64,000 nt of DNA from Pseudophaeobacter sp965641885 (lineage in GTDB: Bacteria > Pseudomonadota > Alphaproteobacteria > Rhodobacterales > Rhodobacteraceae), in contig OZ282574.1 in the NCBI GenBank assembly GCA_965641885.1, forward strand, positions 744,001 through 808,000. Reading direction: 5' to 3'. Below are positions 8,709 to 16,610 of this stretch, in pieces (position 1 is the stretch's first letter; each line of letters opens with the position of its first letter). The translations under genes were made by a program, and so were the position numbers. The notes beneath the pieces are model-generated. The model saw only the letters and a program-made list of their open reading frames with translations. It was not told the DNA's origin and did not search any database.

Positions 8709-9737
8709 TCAGGTAGCTTTTGGTACGGCGTCCGATTGGAATTCTGTACCATCGATCCAAATCCGATGGAGTATGACTGCGATACGGCGCGCAAGTGCGA
8801 CCATCGCAATTTTGCGGCCACGGCGTTGGGCGAGTTGCGCTCCCCAAGTTCTCAGCCAAGTCGACCGACCACGATTCATCATGACGGTTGCAGCTTGACA
8901 CAATGCCCGCCTCAGGTTGACATCGCCTGCCTTGGTAATGCCACCAGATACATCTCGCTCACCGGATTGGTTGCGCGACGGCGTCAGACCAACCCAGGGA
9001 CCAATTCTCTTTGAAGACCGGAAGCGTGCCGGATCATCGACGGCTGCACGGAATGTTAGAGCAACAACTGGCCCGATCCCCGGCATCGTCATCAAGCGAT
9101 GGCAAACCGGGTCTGCCTGCGCTAGGTGGCGTACATGCTTCTCTAAGGTTGCAAGTTCCTGCCGCAGGGAGGCTCTGGCACGAAGCATCGGTATAGTTGC
9201 GGCTTCCAACATAGGGTTACCATCCGCCAATTCGCGAATGCGGGTCTCGAACTTACCACGTGAGATCGCGCCGACCTTTAAGCCAAAGTTTCGCAACAAC
9301 CCCCTCAGGGACATCTCCAGCGCGATCATGTTCTGTTGAATGGCTTTTCGAGCGCCGAGGACAGCGCGGGTTTCTTGGGCCGATATCGATTTACAATGCA
9401 CTGGGCGGAACCAGCCAAGATGCAGCAGGCGCGCGATACCCTCAGCATCACGCCGATCCGTCTTGATCGGCATGGCCTTCAGAGCACCCTTCACTTGACG
9501 GGTTTCCATGAGCACGGCACCCAGGCCAGCCTCTCTCAAACCATGATGTAACCATTGCGATAAGGGGCCAGCCTCAAGGCCGATTGCCTCAATACTTCCA
9601 TCCAGATCGCTCAACCAACGTGCCAACGCCTCTGGTTCACTCGCTGCCTCGGCCTCCTTGATGATCTCACCGTGGGCATTGACCACGCAGATTGCGGTCT
9701 TCGCAAGCGATACATCCAATCCAATATACAGTCTCAT
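8709..9737 (-). CDS. IS110 family transposase (DEDD recombinase)
   Basis: A 342-residue intact transposase read from the ATG at 9737 (an in-frame ATG at 9752 would add five residues). The N-terminal RuvC-like DEDD domain shows Asp8 (YIGLDVS), Glu55 (GLEAGP), Asp94 and Asp97 (KTDRRDAEG). The C-terminal Transposase_20 domain shows MPGIGPVVALTF and GLTPSRNQSGERDVSG, with the conserved Ser. IS110 enzymes recombine DNA guided by a bridge RNA encoded in a non-coding end of the element. The reading frame has no breaks, so the copy may be active. It lies beside, and possibly inserted into, the IS5-family relic. Confidence 0.92.
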   Translation of the reverse strand: MRLYIGLDVSLAKTAICVVNAHGEIIKEAEAASEPEALARWLSDLDGSIEAIGLEAGPLSQWLHHGLREAGLGAVLMETRQVKGALKAMPIKTDRRDAEGIARLLHLGWFRPVHCKSISAQETRAVLGARKAIQQNMIALEMSLRGLLRNFGLKVGAISRGKFETRIRELADGNPMLEAATIPMLRARASLRQELATLEKHVRHLAQADPVCHRLMTMPGIGPVVALTFRAAVDDPARFRSSKRIGPWVGLTPSRNQSGERDVSGGITKAGDVNLRRALCQAATVMMNRGRSTWLRTWGAQLAQRRGRKIAMVALARRIAVILHRIWIDGTEFQSDAVPKAT

Positions 9738-9959
9738 CCCGTAATCCTCCATGCGGTTTCAATACGGGAATAGCGACAGCGCCCCACTGATCTGACAAGT
9801 GGCAACGGTGGTGCGTTGCGCAGGCCCCGTTACGGCATCTCATAGCCAGAAAATGACTGTTGCGACGCGAGTTATGGCCGAAAGGAACACCTTGGGGCAT
9901 CTGTCATAGCGGGTTGCTACGCGCTCCAGTCTTTCAAGCGGCCAAACATGATCTCGATC

Positions 9960-10000
9960 ACTGCCCGGCAGTGCATTGCGCCGCAATGTAACGAGAGGGG
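9960..10000 (+). repeat. Hairpin insertion element, copy A (41 bp)
   Basis: Begins ACTGCCCGGCAG and ends CGAGAGGGG, with a central hairpin CATTGC-GCC-GCAATG. It interrupts the IS5 transposase relic between the codons for KRRN-R and IEIM; exact removal restores the reading frame. No target duplication is evident. Confidence 0.7.
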
Positions 10001-10120
10001 CGATTGCGGCGTTTGTCATATTTGACGGCCTTATCGCGTGATTTTCGTCCTGGGATGCAAGGCGTTATTCCCATATCTAGAAGGGCTTCACGGAACCAAT
10101 CTGCGTCATAACCACGATCC

Positions 10121-10163
10121 ACTGCCCGACAGGGTATTTCCGTAGGAAATGTCCCGAGAGGGG
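10121..10163 (+). repeat. Hairpin insertion element, copy B (43 bp)
   Basis: Begins ACTGCCCGACAG and ends CGAGAGGGG like copy A, but the central hairpin is ATTTCC-GTA-GGAAAT, so the stem sequence changed while pairing is kept. It splits the WLL and DRGYD codons of the IS5 relic; exact removal restores the frame. Confidence 0.7.
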
Positions 10164-10252
10164 CCGAGCAGCCAATCGGCTGCTGGCAGGCTACTCACAA
10201 GAGCGCGCGCCCCAGTGTAGTTGCTCACTTGACCTGCGGTCATGAAGAACCG

Positions 10253-10268
10253 AATGTCCCGAGAGGGG
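10253..10268 (+). repeat. Partial hairpin element, copy C
   Basis: The 16 bases AATGTCCCGAGAGGGG match the right-hand end of copy B and sit exactly at the deletion junction of the IS5 relic. This suggests a third insertion whose other half was lost with the deleted transposase segment. Confidence 0.55.
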
Positions 10269-10623
10269 ATTGAAATCGTTTTATGGTCAGGCGCTTCAGA
10301 GGCGAGGCCCTCCATAATTCGGGCAAACACGCTCATATCGCTCTACCGTTTCCAACGGTTGTAGCGTGTCTTATGTGGTCTGTACTCCTTAGGAGCATCA
10401 CACCAACGCAAGTCATTGCGATTAATGAAGATAATGCTGCTCAAAACGCGGCGATCATCTGCTCGTGGAACACCATGGCTCTTCGGGAAATAGGGCTGAA
10501 GCCGCACCATTTGACCTTCTGTCAGCCGGTAAAGATTGCTAATTATATTCCCTATTTGGGAACCGTGAATCATCCAGGTGCGGCAGCAGCAAGAAATTTA
10601 ATCGGTCCTGAGCCTAAGCGGCA

Positions 10624-10651
10624 CCCCACTCATGTCCACTCCTGAGTGGGG
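10624..10651 (-). terminator. Inverted repeat downstream of the glycan operon
   Basis: An 8-bp perfect stem (10624-10631 with 10644-10651, CCCCACTC/GAGTGGGG) with a 12-base loop lies about 100 bases past the stop of the last gene of the leftward glycan operon. No T-run follows, so a terminator role is only possible. Confidence 0.3.
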
Positions 10652-10752
10652 ACGATGAGCCAAGAGCACTCTCTTGTCAAAAATCGCTAACAGGACCCAA
10701 AGGCGCTGACGTCAGACACGCAGCCCTTTGGAGTGCCCCGCGAAACGGTGTC

Positions 10753-11523
10753 TCAGGACAGGCGACGCAGGAAGCCGTCGCGGGCGACTGTGATCAGAAG
10801 CCGGTCGTGGATCTGGCGGTCGATCTCAAAGTTCCCGTTTTCCCTCAGGTAGGACTGGATTGCGGTATGGGGGTTATCCCCCTTGCCCCAGGGGCGGTCG
10901 CTGTATGTGTCAGGTGCCATATCCTCGATCAATGTGTCGAAGACCACGCAATAGCTGCCTTCGGAGGCGAGGGGTGCGTAGGCTTGCAGCTCCTCCAAAA
11001 CGTGCTCATGGGTGTGGTTGCTGTCTAGGCAGACAAGCACTTTCTTGTAGCCTTGTGCGATCTGCTTGACCTGGTCCACCACATCGCTGTCCACCGAAGA
11101 GCCCTGGATCATCTCTATTCTGGAGCGCATGGGGTGTGCGTCGATCGCGGCGCGGTTCTGGGCACGGATATCAATGTCGATGCCCAGAACTTTGCGTTTG
11201 GGCTGGTTGGGGTCCAAAACAGTGCCCGCTTCGATCGCCTCGGTCATTTCCAGCAGCGCCAGCATGGAGGCGGAGAAAATCAACGAGCCACCATGGGCAA
11301 TACCGGTCTCGATTACCAGGTCAGGCTTGATGTCGAAGATCAGCTCCTGCATGGCTACAATATCCTGCGGATACTGAATGATCGGGCGGCCCATCCAATG
11401 GAAGTTGTAGGAATACTGCGCCTTGGCGGAGGCCTGCAGGAAATCCATAGCGGCTGATTGCAGGGCAGTATTGTCCCGCATTTCCTGAGTACGTTCAGTG
11501 ATTTCGGTCTGGAAGGGGGTCAT
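10753..11523 (-). CDS. CmcI-like (cephalosporin hydroxylase / rhamnosyl O-methyltransferase family) SAM methyltransferase
   Basis: A 256-residue Rossmann methyltransferase of the CmcI family. The signatures are YNFHWMGRPIIQYPQDIVAMQE near residue 38, the SAM loop VIETGIAHGGSL near 70, VLGIDIDIR near 112 and the metal/acid motif CLDSNHTHEHV near 165. Family members often O-methylate sugars in surface glycans. It is the last gene of a six-gene leftward operon, 11 bases after the SDR gene, so O-methylation of the branched deoxysugar or its glycan is the likely job. The acceptor is not identifiable. Confidence 0.85.
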   Translation of the reverse strand: MTPFQTEITERTQEMRDNTALQSAAMDFLQASAKAQYSYNFHWMGRPIIQYPQDIVAMQELIFDIKPDLVIETGIAHGGSLIFSASMLALLEMTEAIEAGTVLDPNQPKRKVLGIDIDIRAQNRAAIDAHPMRSRIEMIQGSSVDSDVVDQVKQIAQGYKKVLVCLDSNHTHEHVLEELQAYAPLASEGSYCVVFDTLIEDMAPDTYSDRPWGKGDNPHTAIQSYLRENGNFEIDRQIHDRLLITVARDGFLRRLS

Positions 11524-11534
11524 TTGTCATCCTT

Positions 11535-12455
11535 TCAACAAGCGGCAGTAGCAGCGCCGGGCGCTGTCGCAATAGGGGTGGGAAGAGAGGGGCGCGGCGC
11601 GGGGTCGCGCTGTCCGATCACGCAGGGCGGATCGTCGGGATTGTCAGGGCGGGTGCCGAACTGCAGCAGATCGCGGCGGCCGTAACGGTCGGCAATCTGC
11701 TCGGCCAGGCTCCGCACGGTGATGCCGGTCTGAGAGCAGATATTGCTCACGCCACTACGCTCAGAGAGCGTATCTGCCACCAGCATTTCAGCCGCCTCGG
11801 AGACCTCCAGAAAATCGCGGATCTGACGGCCAGAGGTCAGCGCAATGGGCTCTCCCTTGGAAAGGCTTTCATGCAGTGCGGCCACCAGGCGGCGGGGGTC
11901 TTCGCCCTCGCCGTGGAGATAAAACAATCGCGCCCAAAGGAAATCCACCCCAGACTGTGGAAGGATTTGACCTAGGGCGAGGGCGCAGGCTGCCTTGGCT
12001 GCCGCATAGGGCGATTGCGGGTTCAGCGGGCTGTCGGGACCCACACTGAGCGACACTCCCTGTGGGCTACGTAAATCATATTCAAGACAGGTCCCAACCC
12101 CGACAAAGCGGCGCAGCCGCGCCTGTGCCGCTCCCTGCGCCATAGCCAGCGTCCCTGCCAGACAATCGAGATTTCGCGGTGAGGTCTGGTATTTTCCCGC
12201 CTCGGCATACCAGGCCATGTGCAGCAAAAGATCCTGATCCTGCATCACATGCGCCCACCAGTCAGAGCTCTGCGCAAAAAGATCGTCGACCGGGATCAGT
12301 CGGTCCTGTGGGCCCAGAATGGGGATGCGACCTTCACTGCCGCAGCGCACCACATGGCACAGCCGGTGGCCCGCGCTGTGCAAGACACGCGTCACGGCCC
12401 GGCCGACAAACCCGGTGGAGCCGGTCAGCAGGATATCCCGAGCGGGCTCACTCAT
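11535..12455 (-). CDS. NAD(P)-dependent sugar epimerase/4-ketoreductase (extended SDR)
   Basis: A 306-residue extended short-chain dehydrogenase. The cofactor motif TGSTGFVG lies at residues 11-18 and the catalytic YAAAK near residue 152, after a VGVGTCLEYD segment that supplies the small polar residue. Its start overlaps the GT2 stop by four bases. In a cluster making CDP-4-keto-6-deoxyhexose with C-methyltransferase genes, the missing step is a 4-keto reduction, and this enzyme is the obvious candidate. Epimerase activity cannot be excluded. Confidence 0.85.
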   Translation of the reverse strand: MSEPARDILLTGSTGFVGRAVTRVLHSAGHRLCHVVRCGSEGRIPILGPQDRLIPVDDLFAQSSDWWAHVMQDQDLLLHMAWYAEAGKYQTSPRNLDCLAGTLAMAQGAAQARLRRFVGVGTCLEYDLRSPQGVSLSVGPDSPLNPQSPYAAAKAACALALGQILPQSGVDFLWARLFYLHGEGEDPRRLVAALHESLSKGEPIALTSGRQIRDFLEVSEAAEMLVADTLSERSGVSNICSQTGITVRSLAEQIADRYGRRDLLQFGTRPDNPDDPPCVIGQRDPAPRPSLPTPIATAPGAATAAC

Positions 12456-13699
12456 GGGAATTTCTTCAGCAGATCAGCTTCGCGCATATGGCCCAGGGCC
12501 AGGGTGCTGGCCTGTTTCACAAGAGCAGCATCTTGGCAGCCAATATCAAAAACCAGATCTTTGTCGCAAATGTCTTCGGCACGGCTCACATGGCGCACCG
12601 GCAGGTTAGCTATGTCGTTGAGCTGCTGCACTGCGCTCTGCGGGCAGTCACCTATGATCGCCACACCTTCGGCCTTTAGGGTGTCAGGCAGTTTCACACA
12701 TACAAAGTAGATCACTGCCGAATTGCGAATATGCTCCATTGGAACCGGCAAATGTTTGACCACACCGCGTCCCCGCAGCCGTGCGGCCAGCGCGTAATTT
12801 TCCAACGGATCTCCTGCGCCCGACTTAAGTCGCAGTTCAAGCGCCTTCGCCATCCGCTCTACCGGCAAATTCGACACGAAGGCCCCAACCTGTTTGTGCC
12901 GGGTCAGCCCTCCATGTTGCAGAGCAAGACCATACATGTAATCCACCCCGCCGCGGTAGATGTCCCAGGCGCTCATCACATCGCGAATTCCTTGTTGCGA
13001 CCGATTGTCCCCAGGAAAGTGTCGGCTGACAGAGCTGTAGAAGGGTGTGCTTGCATAGATCAGATCACCGTAGCCAAGGTATTCGCAGGGCATCGTGAAG
13101 GCCCAGAACGCAAGATCGTTGATCATGGGCTGCAACGCCCGGAAGGCGTCGCCGCGCAGGATGCAGATTTCGGAAAAAATTGAATGTTCGGCAACGTGCT
13201 CCATGAGCTTGGCGTAATTTCCCTGCGGGATCGTAACGTCTTGCGACTGTTTGTAAGCGATGCCCACGACCTTGTTCTTGACCAGATCAAGCACCTCCCA
13301 GGGCGCATAAAGCCCAGCGGCCTGCGGGTTGGCCTCCAGTTGCGTGATGCTGTCGACCAGTGCTGCTGGTTTCAGTCGGTCATCATCGCCGAGATAGACC
13401 AGGTATGTCCCTTTGGCCGCGCGCAGAGCGGCACTGACGTTACGGACCGCACCCAGGTTCTCGGTCTGACGCAGAACGACCAGCGGCAGCCTGTCACAGG
13501 CCGCCTGCAACAGCTCCAGGGTATTGTCGCTTGAGGCATTGTCGGAAATCACGACTTCCACGGCAAAGGGCAGCTCGGCCACCACCTCCTCCAGGTGATC
13601 CAGCAGCGTGGCCAGATAAGATGCCCTGTTGTAGGTCGGTATGCAGATGCTCAGTTTTGGCGACAACATGTTTCGCACTCCTGGGGCGTTAAGGGTCAT
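12452..13699 (-). CDS. Family 2 glycosyltransferase with C-terminal Rossmann-like extension
   Basis: A 415-residue GT-A glycosyltransferase. LSICIPTYNRASYL near residue 15, VEVVISDNASSDNT near 47 and the metal-binding VYLGDDDRL near 100 define GT2. After about residue 300 an extra segment (VAIIGDCPQSAV, LVFDIGCQDAALV) resembles the nucleotide-binding tail found in C-methyltransferase-like proteins of sugar clusters. The ATG at 13699 overlaps the upstream stop (ATGA); a second ATG at 13669 is possible. It probably transfers the cluster's deoxysugar onto a glycan at the membrane. Confidence 0.88.
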   Translation of the reverse strand: MTLNAPGVRNMLSPKLSICIPTYNRASYLATLLDHLEEVVAELPFAVEVVISDNASSDNTLELLQAACDRLPLVVLRQTENLGAVRNVSAALRAAKGTYLVYLGDDDRLKPAALVDSITQLEANPQAAGLYAPWEVLDLVKNKVVGIAYKQSQDVTIPQGNYAKLMEHVAEHSIFSEICILRGDAFRALQPMINDLAFWAFTMPCEYLGYGDLIYASTPFYSSVSRHFPGDNRSQQGIRDVMSAWDIYRGGVDYMYGLALQHGGLTRHKQVGAFVSNLPVERMAKALELRLKSGAGDPLENYALAARLRGRGVVKHLPVPMEHIRNSAVIYFVCVKLPDTLKAEGVAIIGDCPQSAVQQLNDIANLPVRHVSRAEDICDKDLVFDIGCQDAALVKQASTLALGHMREADLLKKFP

Positions 13700-14970
13700 G
13701 CCGAAAGCGCGGCCGATGACAATGAGGCGGGACGGTGTTCTAACCGTTTGGGATAGGGCAGGACGGTCCAGAATGTGGTGCCATGCTCATCCGACAGCCA
13801 AGCCAGATCGCGGGCGATCTCATCCTTGATGTTCCAGGGCAGGATCAGCAAATGCTGCGGCGGGGCGCTGTTAAGTGCAGTGGGGTGTCGAACAGGGACA
13901 TGGCAGCCCGGCAGGTAGCGCCCCTGTTTGAAGGGCGCCGCATCGCAGATATATGGCAACAGCCGGTCGCTGATGCGGGCATAGTTGAGCAGGGTTGTCC
14001 CCTTGGCTGCGGCGCCATAGGCGGCGACGGTTTCGCCTTTTGCCTTGCAGTCCAGCAGGAAGGAGAGCAGCGCTTCGGCAGCCTGGTCCGCCTGACCCTG
14101 CAGATCGGTAAAAAAGGCGCCGGTGGTGATGCCGACCGCGCGCTCCTGATCCAGAATTGCGTCCACGGCCGTAGTCGTTGCATGGTCCGCCGGTGTCCGG
14201 CAGCCCCAGACCCGCAAACTGCCGCCGTGGGTAGAGAGCTGCTCGACATCGAAGATGCGCAGGTTGGCGGCGGCAAAGATCTGTTGGACCGTGGTCAGCG
14301 AAAGATAGGAGAAATGTTCGTGGTAGACCGTGTCAAATTGGCTCTGTTCGACCAGTTCCAGCAAATGCGGAAACTCCAGCGAGATCACGCCCTGTTCCGC
14401 CAGAAGCCGTTCCAGCCCACGGGTGAAATCATTGATGTCCGGCACATGGGCATAAACATTGTTGCCGATGATCAGATCAGCTCCGTGCTTGTGTTCGTGA
14501 CGCAGCGCCGTGGCCTCGGATGCACCAAAAAAGGCCAGTCGGCTGTCAACGCCTTTGCGTGCGGCGATCTCGGCGGTGCTGGCTGTGGGCTCGAACCCGA
14601 GGCAGGGAATACCGGCGTTCACGAAATTCTGCAAAAGATAGCCATCATTCGAGGCGACCTCTACGACAAAGCTTGCGGGGGTCAGGCCAAAACGATCAAT
14701 CGCACTGTCGACAAAACGTGCCGCATGGGCGCACCAGCTGCTGGACGTCGATGAGAAATAGACATAATTTTCGTCGAACAACTGATCTGCGGCGCAAAAA
14801 TCCTCGGTCTGGACCAATCCGCAGCTTTCGCAGAGGAACAGGCGCAGGGGGAAATGCACCTCCGGATGCCGCAGCTGCTCTTTTTTCAGATAGGCGTTTG
14901 AGGGCGGAGCGTGCGCGAGGTCAAGCACAGTGAGAGAGAGCGGCGTTTCGCAATGGCGGCACTGCATCAC
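13696..14970 (-). CDS. NDP-hexose C-methyltransferase (TylCIII/NovU-like)
   Basis: A 424-residue three-domain sugar C-methyltransferase. The N-terminal zinc site shows CRHC at residues 4-7 and CESCG near 50. The SAM domain shows VVEVASNDGYLL near 105 and DLIIGNNVYAHVPD near 165. The C-terminal domain shows VAAYGAAAKGTTLL near 320. The family methylates C-3 of 4-keto-6-deoxy sugars. Four-base overlaps join it to rfbC and to the GT2 gene. With rfbF and rfbG it predicts a 3-C-methyl branched CDP-6-deoxyhexose. Confidence 0.88.
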   Translation of the reverse strand: MMQCRHCETPLSLTVLDLAHAPPSNAYLKKEQLRHPEVHFPLRLFLCESCGLVQTEDFCAADQLFDENYVYFSSTSSSWCAHAARFVDSAIDRFGLTPASFVVEVASNDGYLLQNFVNAGIPCLGFEPTASTAEIAARKGVDSRLAFFGASEATALRHEHKHGADLIIGNNVYAHVPDINDFTRGLERLLAEQGVISLEFPHLLELVEQSQFDTVYHEHFSYLSLTTVQQIFAAANLRIFDVEQLSTHGGSLRVWGCRTPADHATTTAVDAILDQERAVGITTGAFFTDLQGQADQAAEALLSFLLDCKAKGETVAAYGAAAKGTTLLNYARISDRLLPYICDAAPFKQGRYLPGCHVPVRHPTALNSAPPQHLLILPWNIKDEIARDLAWLSDEHGTTFWTVLPYPKRLEHRPASLSSAALSA

Positions 14971-15521
14971 ATGGCCTCCTTTATGTCGGTCAGAAAGGGC
15001 AGGGCGTCATCGCGTTCAGACAGGGCGGTGACCGGCAGCGGCCAGTCAATTGCGACCTCTGGGTCACGGTGGGACAGGCCCGCCTGATGATCTGGGCTGA
15101 AGGCTGTCGAATGGCTGTAGTGCAGCATGACCCCATCACTCAGGGTTTGGAAACCATGTGCAATGCCCTGAGGTATATAGACTGTGTCAGCTGCCGTGCC
15201 GTCCAGCTCTAACCCGGTCCATTGCCCATAGGTGGGCGAGGCCGGGCGCAGGTCCACCAGCACGTCATAGATCCGGCCCGCAAGACAGCTCAGGAGCTTC
15301 ACCTCGGCAAAGGGCGGGGTTTGATAGTGCATCCCGCGTAGCGCGCCGCAGGCGAGGGTGCGCGACAGGTTGGTCTGAACCCAGTGGGTGTTCAGCCTGG
15401 CAGCCGCCAGGGTCTCGGCACAGCTCAGGCGGGCGAAACTGCCGCGGTGGTCGTGCAGCGGCCGGGGGCGATAGTGAAACGCCCCGGCCAGCGGCAGTTC
15501 TGTAAGGTCAGAGTTTGCCAT
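14967..15521 (-). CDS. rfbC: dTDP/CDP-4-dehydro-6-deoxyhexose 3,5-epimerase (RfbC family)
   Basis: A 184-residue cupin of the RfbC family, normal length. Motifs visible are DHRGSFARLSC near residue 24, the NLSRTLACGALRGMHYQ block near 50 with the catalytic-type His, LVDLRPASPTYGQW near 92 and YIPQGIAHGFQTLSD near 118. It epimerises C-3 and/or C-5 of a 4-keto-6-deoxy nucleotide sugar. Since the cluster makes CDP-glucose derivatives, the substrate is probably CDP- rather than dTDP-linked, despite the family name. It starts three bases after rfbF. Confidence 0.9.
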   Translation of the reverse strand: MANSDLTELPLAGAFHYRPRPLHDHRGSFARLSCAETLAAARLNTHWVQTNLSRTLACGALRGMHYQTPPFAEVKLLSCLAGRIYDVLVDLRPASPTYGQWTGLELDGTAADTVYIPQGIAHGFQTLSDGVMLHYSHSTAFSPDHQAGLSHRDPEVAIDWPLPVTALSERDDALPFLTDIKEAM

Positions 15522-15524
15522 CTT

Positions 15525-16388
15525 TCAGTGTCTGGTCGTTCTGGATGCCCCGGCAGGATCCTTGGATGTAGCCGGGGCTTTCGGCAATTGGGGTGCGCAG
15601 AATGGCAGCTGGGATTCCGGGCATTTCCAAGTTTTCCAGGGCGCCTTGCCGCTGCTCCAGAGGTCTTCTAGATTCTGTTTGTCACGCATGGTGTCCATAG
15701 CGCTCCAAAAGCCGTGATGCTTGTAGACCGAGAGCTGTCCGTCGCGGGTCAGCGCTTCCATGGGGCCCTTTTCCCAGACCGTGTCCAGGCTTGTGACATG
15801 GTCTAGGGCCTCGGCCTCACAGACAAAGAAGCCGCCACTGATCCAGTTGTTGTCACCCGCCGGCTTTTCCACGAAACGGCTTACGGCCGTGCCATCAGTC
15901 TGGATGCTTCCGAAACGGCCCGCTGGCTGCACGGCTGTGACGGTTGCCGTTCGTCCCTCGGCCTTGTGGAACTCTATCAAGCGTTTGACATCGATGTCCG
16001 CGAGCCCGTCGCCGTAGGTGACGCAGAAGCGGTCGCCAAGATGCGGGCGCGCCAGCGCAAGGCGGCCGCCGGTCTGGGTCATCTCGCCAGTGTCGAGCAT
16101 GGTAATGCGCCAGGGTTCGGCATTGTGGCTCAGTATATTGAAATCACCGGAGCCCAGATCCACCTGCACATCGGCATTATAGAGCAGATAGTTGGTGAAA
16201 TATTCCTTGATCATATGACCCTTATAGCCGCAACAGATCACGAAATCCGTGAGCCCATGGGCGCTGAAGGTTTTCATGATGTGCCACAGAATCGGCTTGC
16301 CACCGATTTCGATCATTGGCTTGGGGCGCAGATGGGATTCTTCACTGATGCGGGTGCCCAGACCACCAGCTAGAATAACAACTTTCAT
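15525..16388 (-). CDS. rfbF: Glucose-1-phosphate cytidylyltransferase
   Basis: A 287-residue nucleotidyltransferase that makes CDP-glucose from CTP and glucose-1-phosphate. The signature AGGLGTRISEESHLRPKPM at residues 7-25 is diagnostic for RfbF. Others are GGKPILWHIMK near 29, VTYGDGLADID near 126 and KAPWKTW near 250, where the family usually ends. About 30 extra residues (rich in Pro, Ala and Ser) follow. It is first in the leftward operon and diverges from the methyltransferase gene at 16611 across about 220 bases holding the promoters. Confidence 0.93.
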   Translation of the reverse strand: MKVVILAGGLGTRISEESHLRPKPMIEIGGKPILWHIMKTFSAHGLTDFVICCGYKGHMIKEYFTNYLLYNADVQVDLGSGDFNILSHNAEPWRITMLDTGEMTQTGGRLALARPHLGDRFCVTYGDGLADIDVKRLIEFHKAEGRTATVTAVQPAGRFGSIQTDGTAVSRFVEKPAGDNNWISGGFFVCEAEALDHVTSLDTVWEKGPMEALTRDGQLSVYKHHGFWSAMDTMRDKQNLEDLWSSGKAPWKTWKCPESQLPFCAPQLPKAPATSKDPAGASRTTRH

Positions 16389-16610
16389 TATGCGTTCCTG
16401 CCTGAAAAAAATGACTCGTTCCCTTTAAGCTCTAGAAGAGTGCAGTTAATTATCCGTTGATTTGCAAAAATTTTTAGCTATTTTTTCCGGCCGATCTGTG
16501 AGTGCAATATTTCTAATTTGGTAAGAATTGTATTTTAGGTTTCGACCATCAGAATGCTTCCGGGGCGACCCGAGTCTGCATAGCTGACTGCTCAAAATAG
16601 TGAGGTTTTC

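Larger units (their letters stand above)
9840..10543 (-). pseudogene. Decayed IS5-family transposase with internal deletion and inserted hairpins
   Basis: The reverse strand encodes fragments of an IS5-type transposase: ISNLYRLTEGQM...NRWKR, SVFARIMEGLAS, RFFMTAGQVSNYTGA, SLPAADWLL, YDKRRNR, IEIMFGRLKDW and CPKVFLSAI...ATVIFWL. Damage visible: the start codon reads ATT at 10543; a Trp codon is TAG at 10343-10345; a central block is deleted near 10253-10270; and two hairpin elements are inserted at 9960-10000 and 10121-10163. Removing each insert exactly restores the frame. The gene cannot make a working transposase. The family call is from remembered IS5 relatives. Confidence 0.8.

Noticed and set aside
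9840..10543. CRISPR-like reading of the repeated hairpin ends
   Set aside because: Only two full copies, irregular spacing, and the sequence between them is transposase code, not spacers.
13783..14754. 323-codon + strand open frame
   Set aside because: Shadow of the C-methyltransferase gene, which has zinc and SAM motifs on the other strand.
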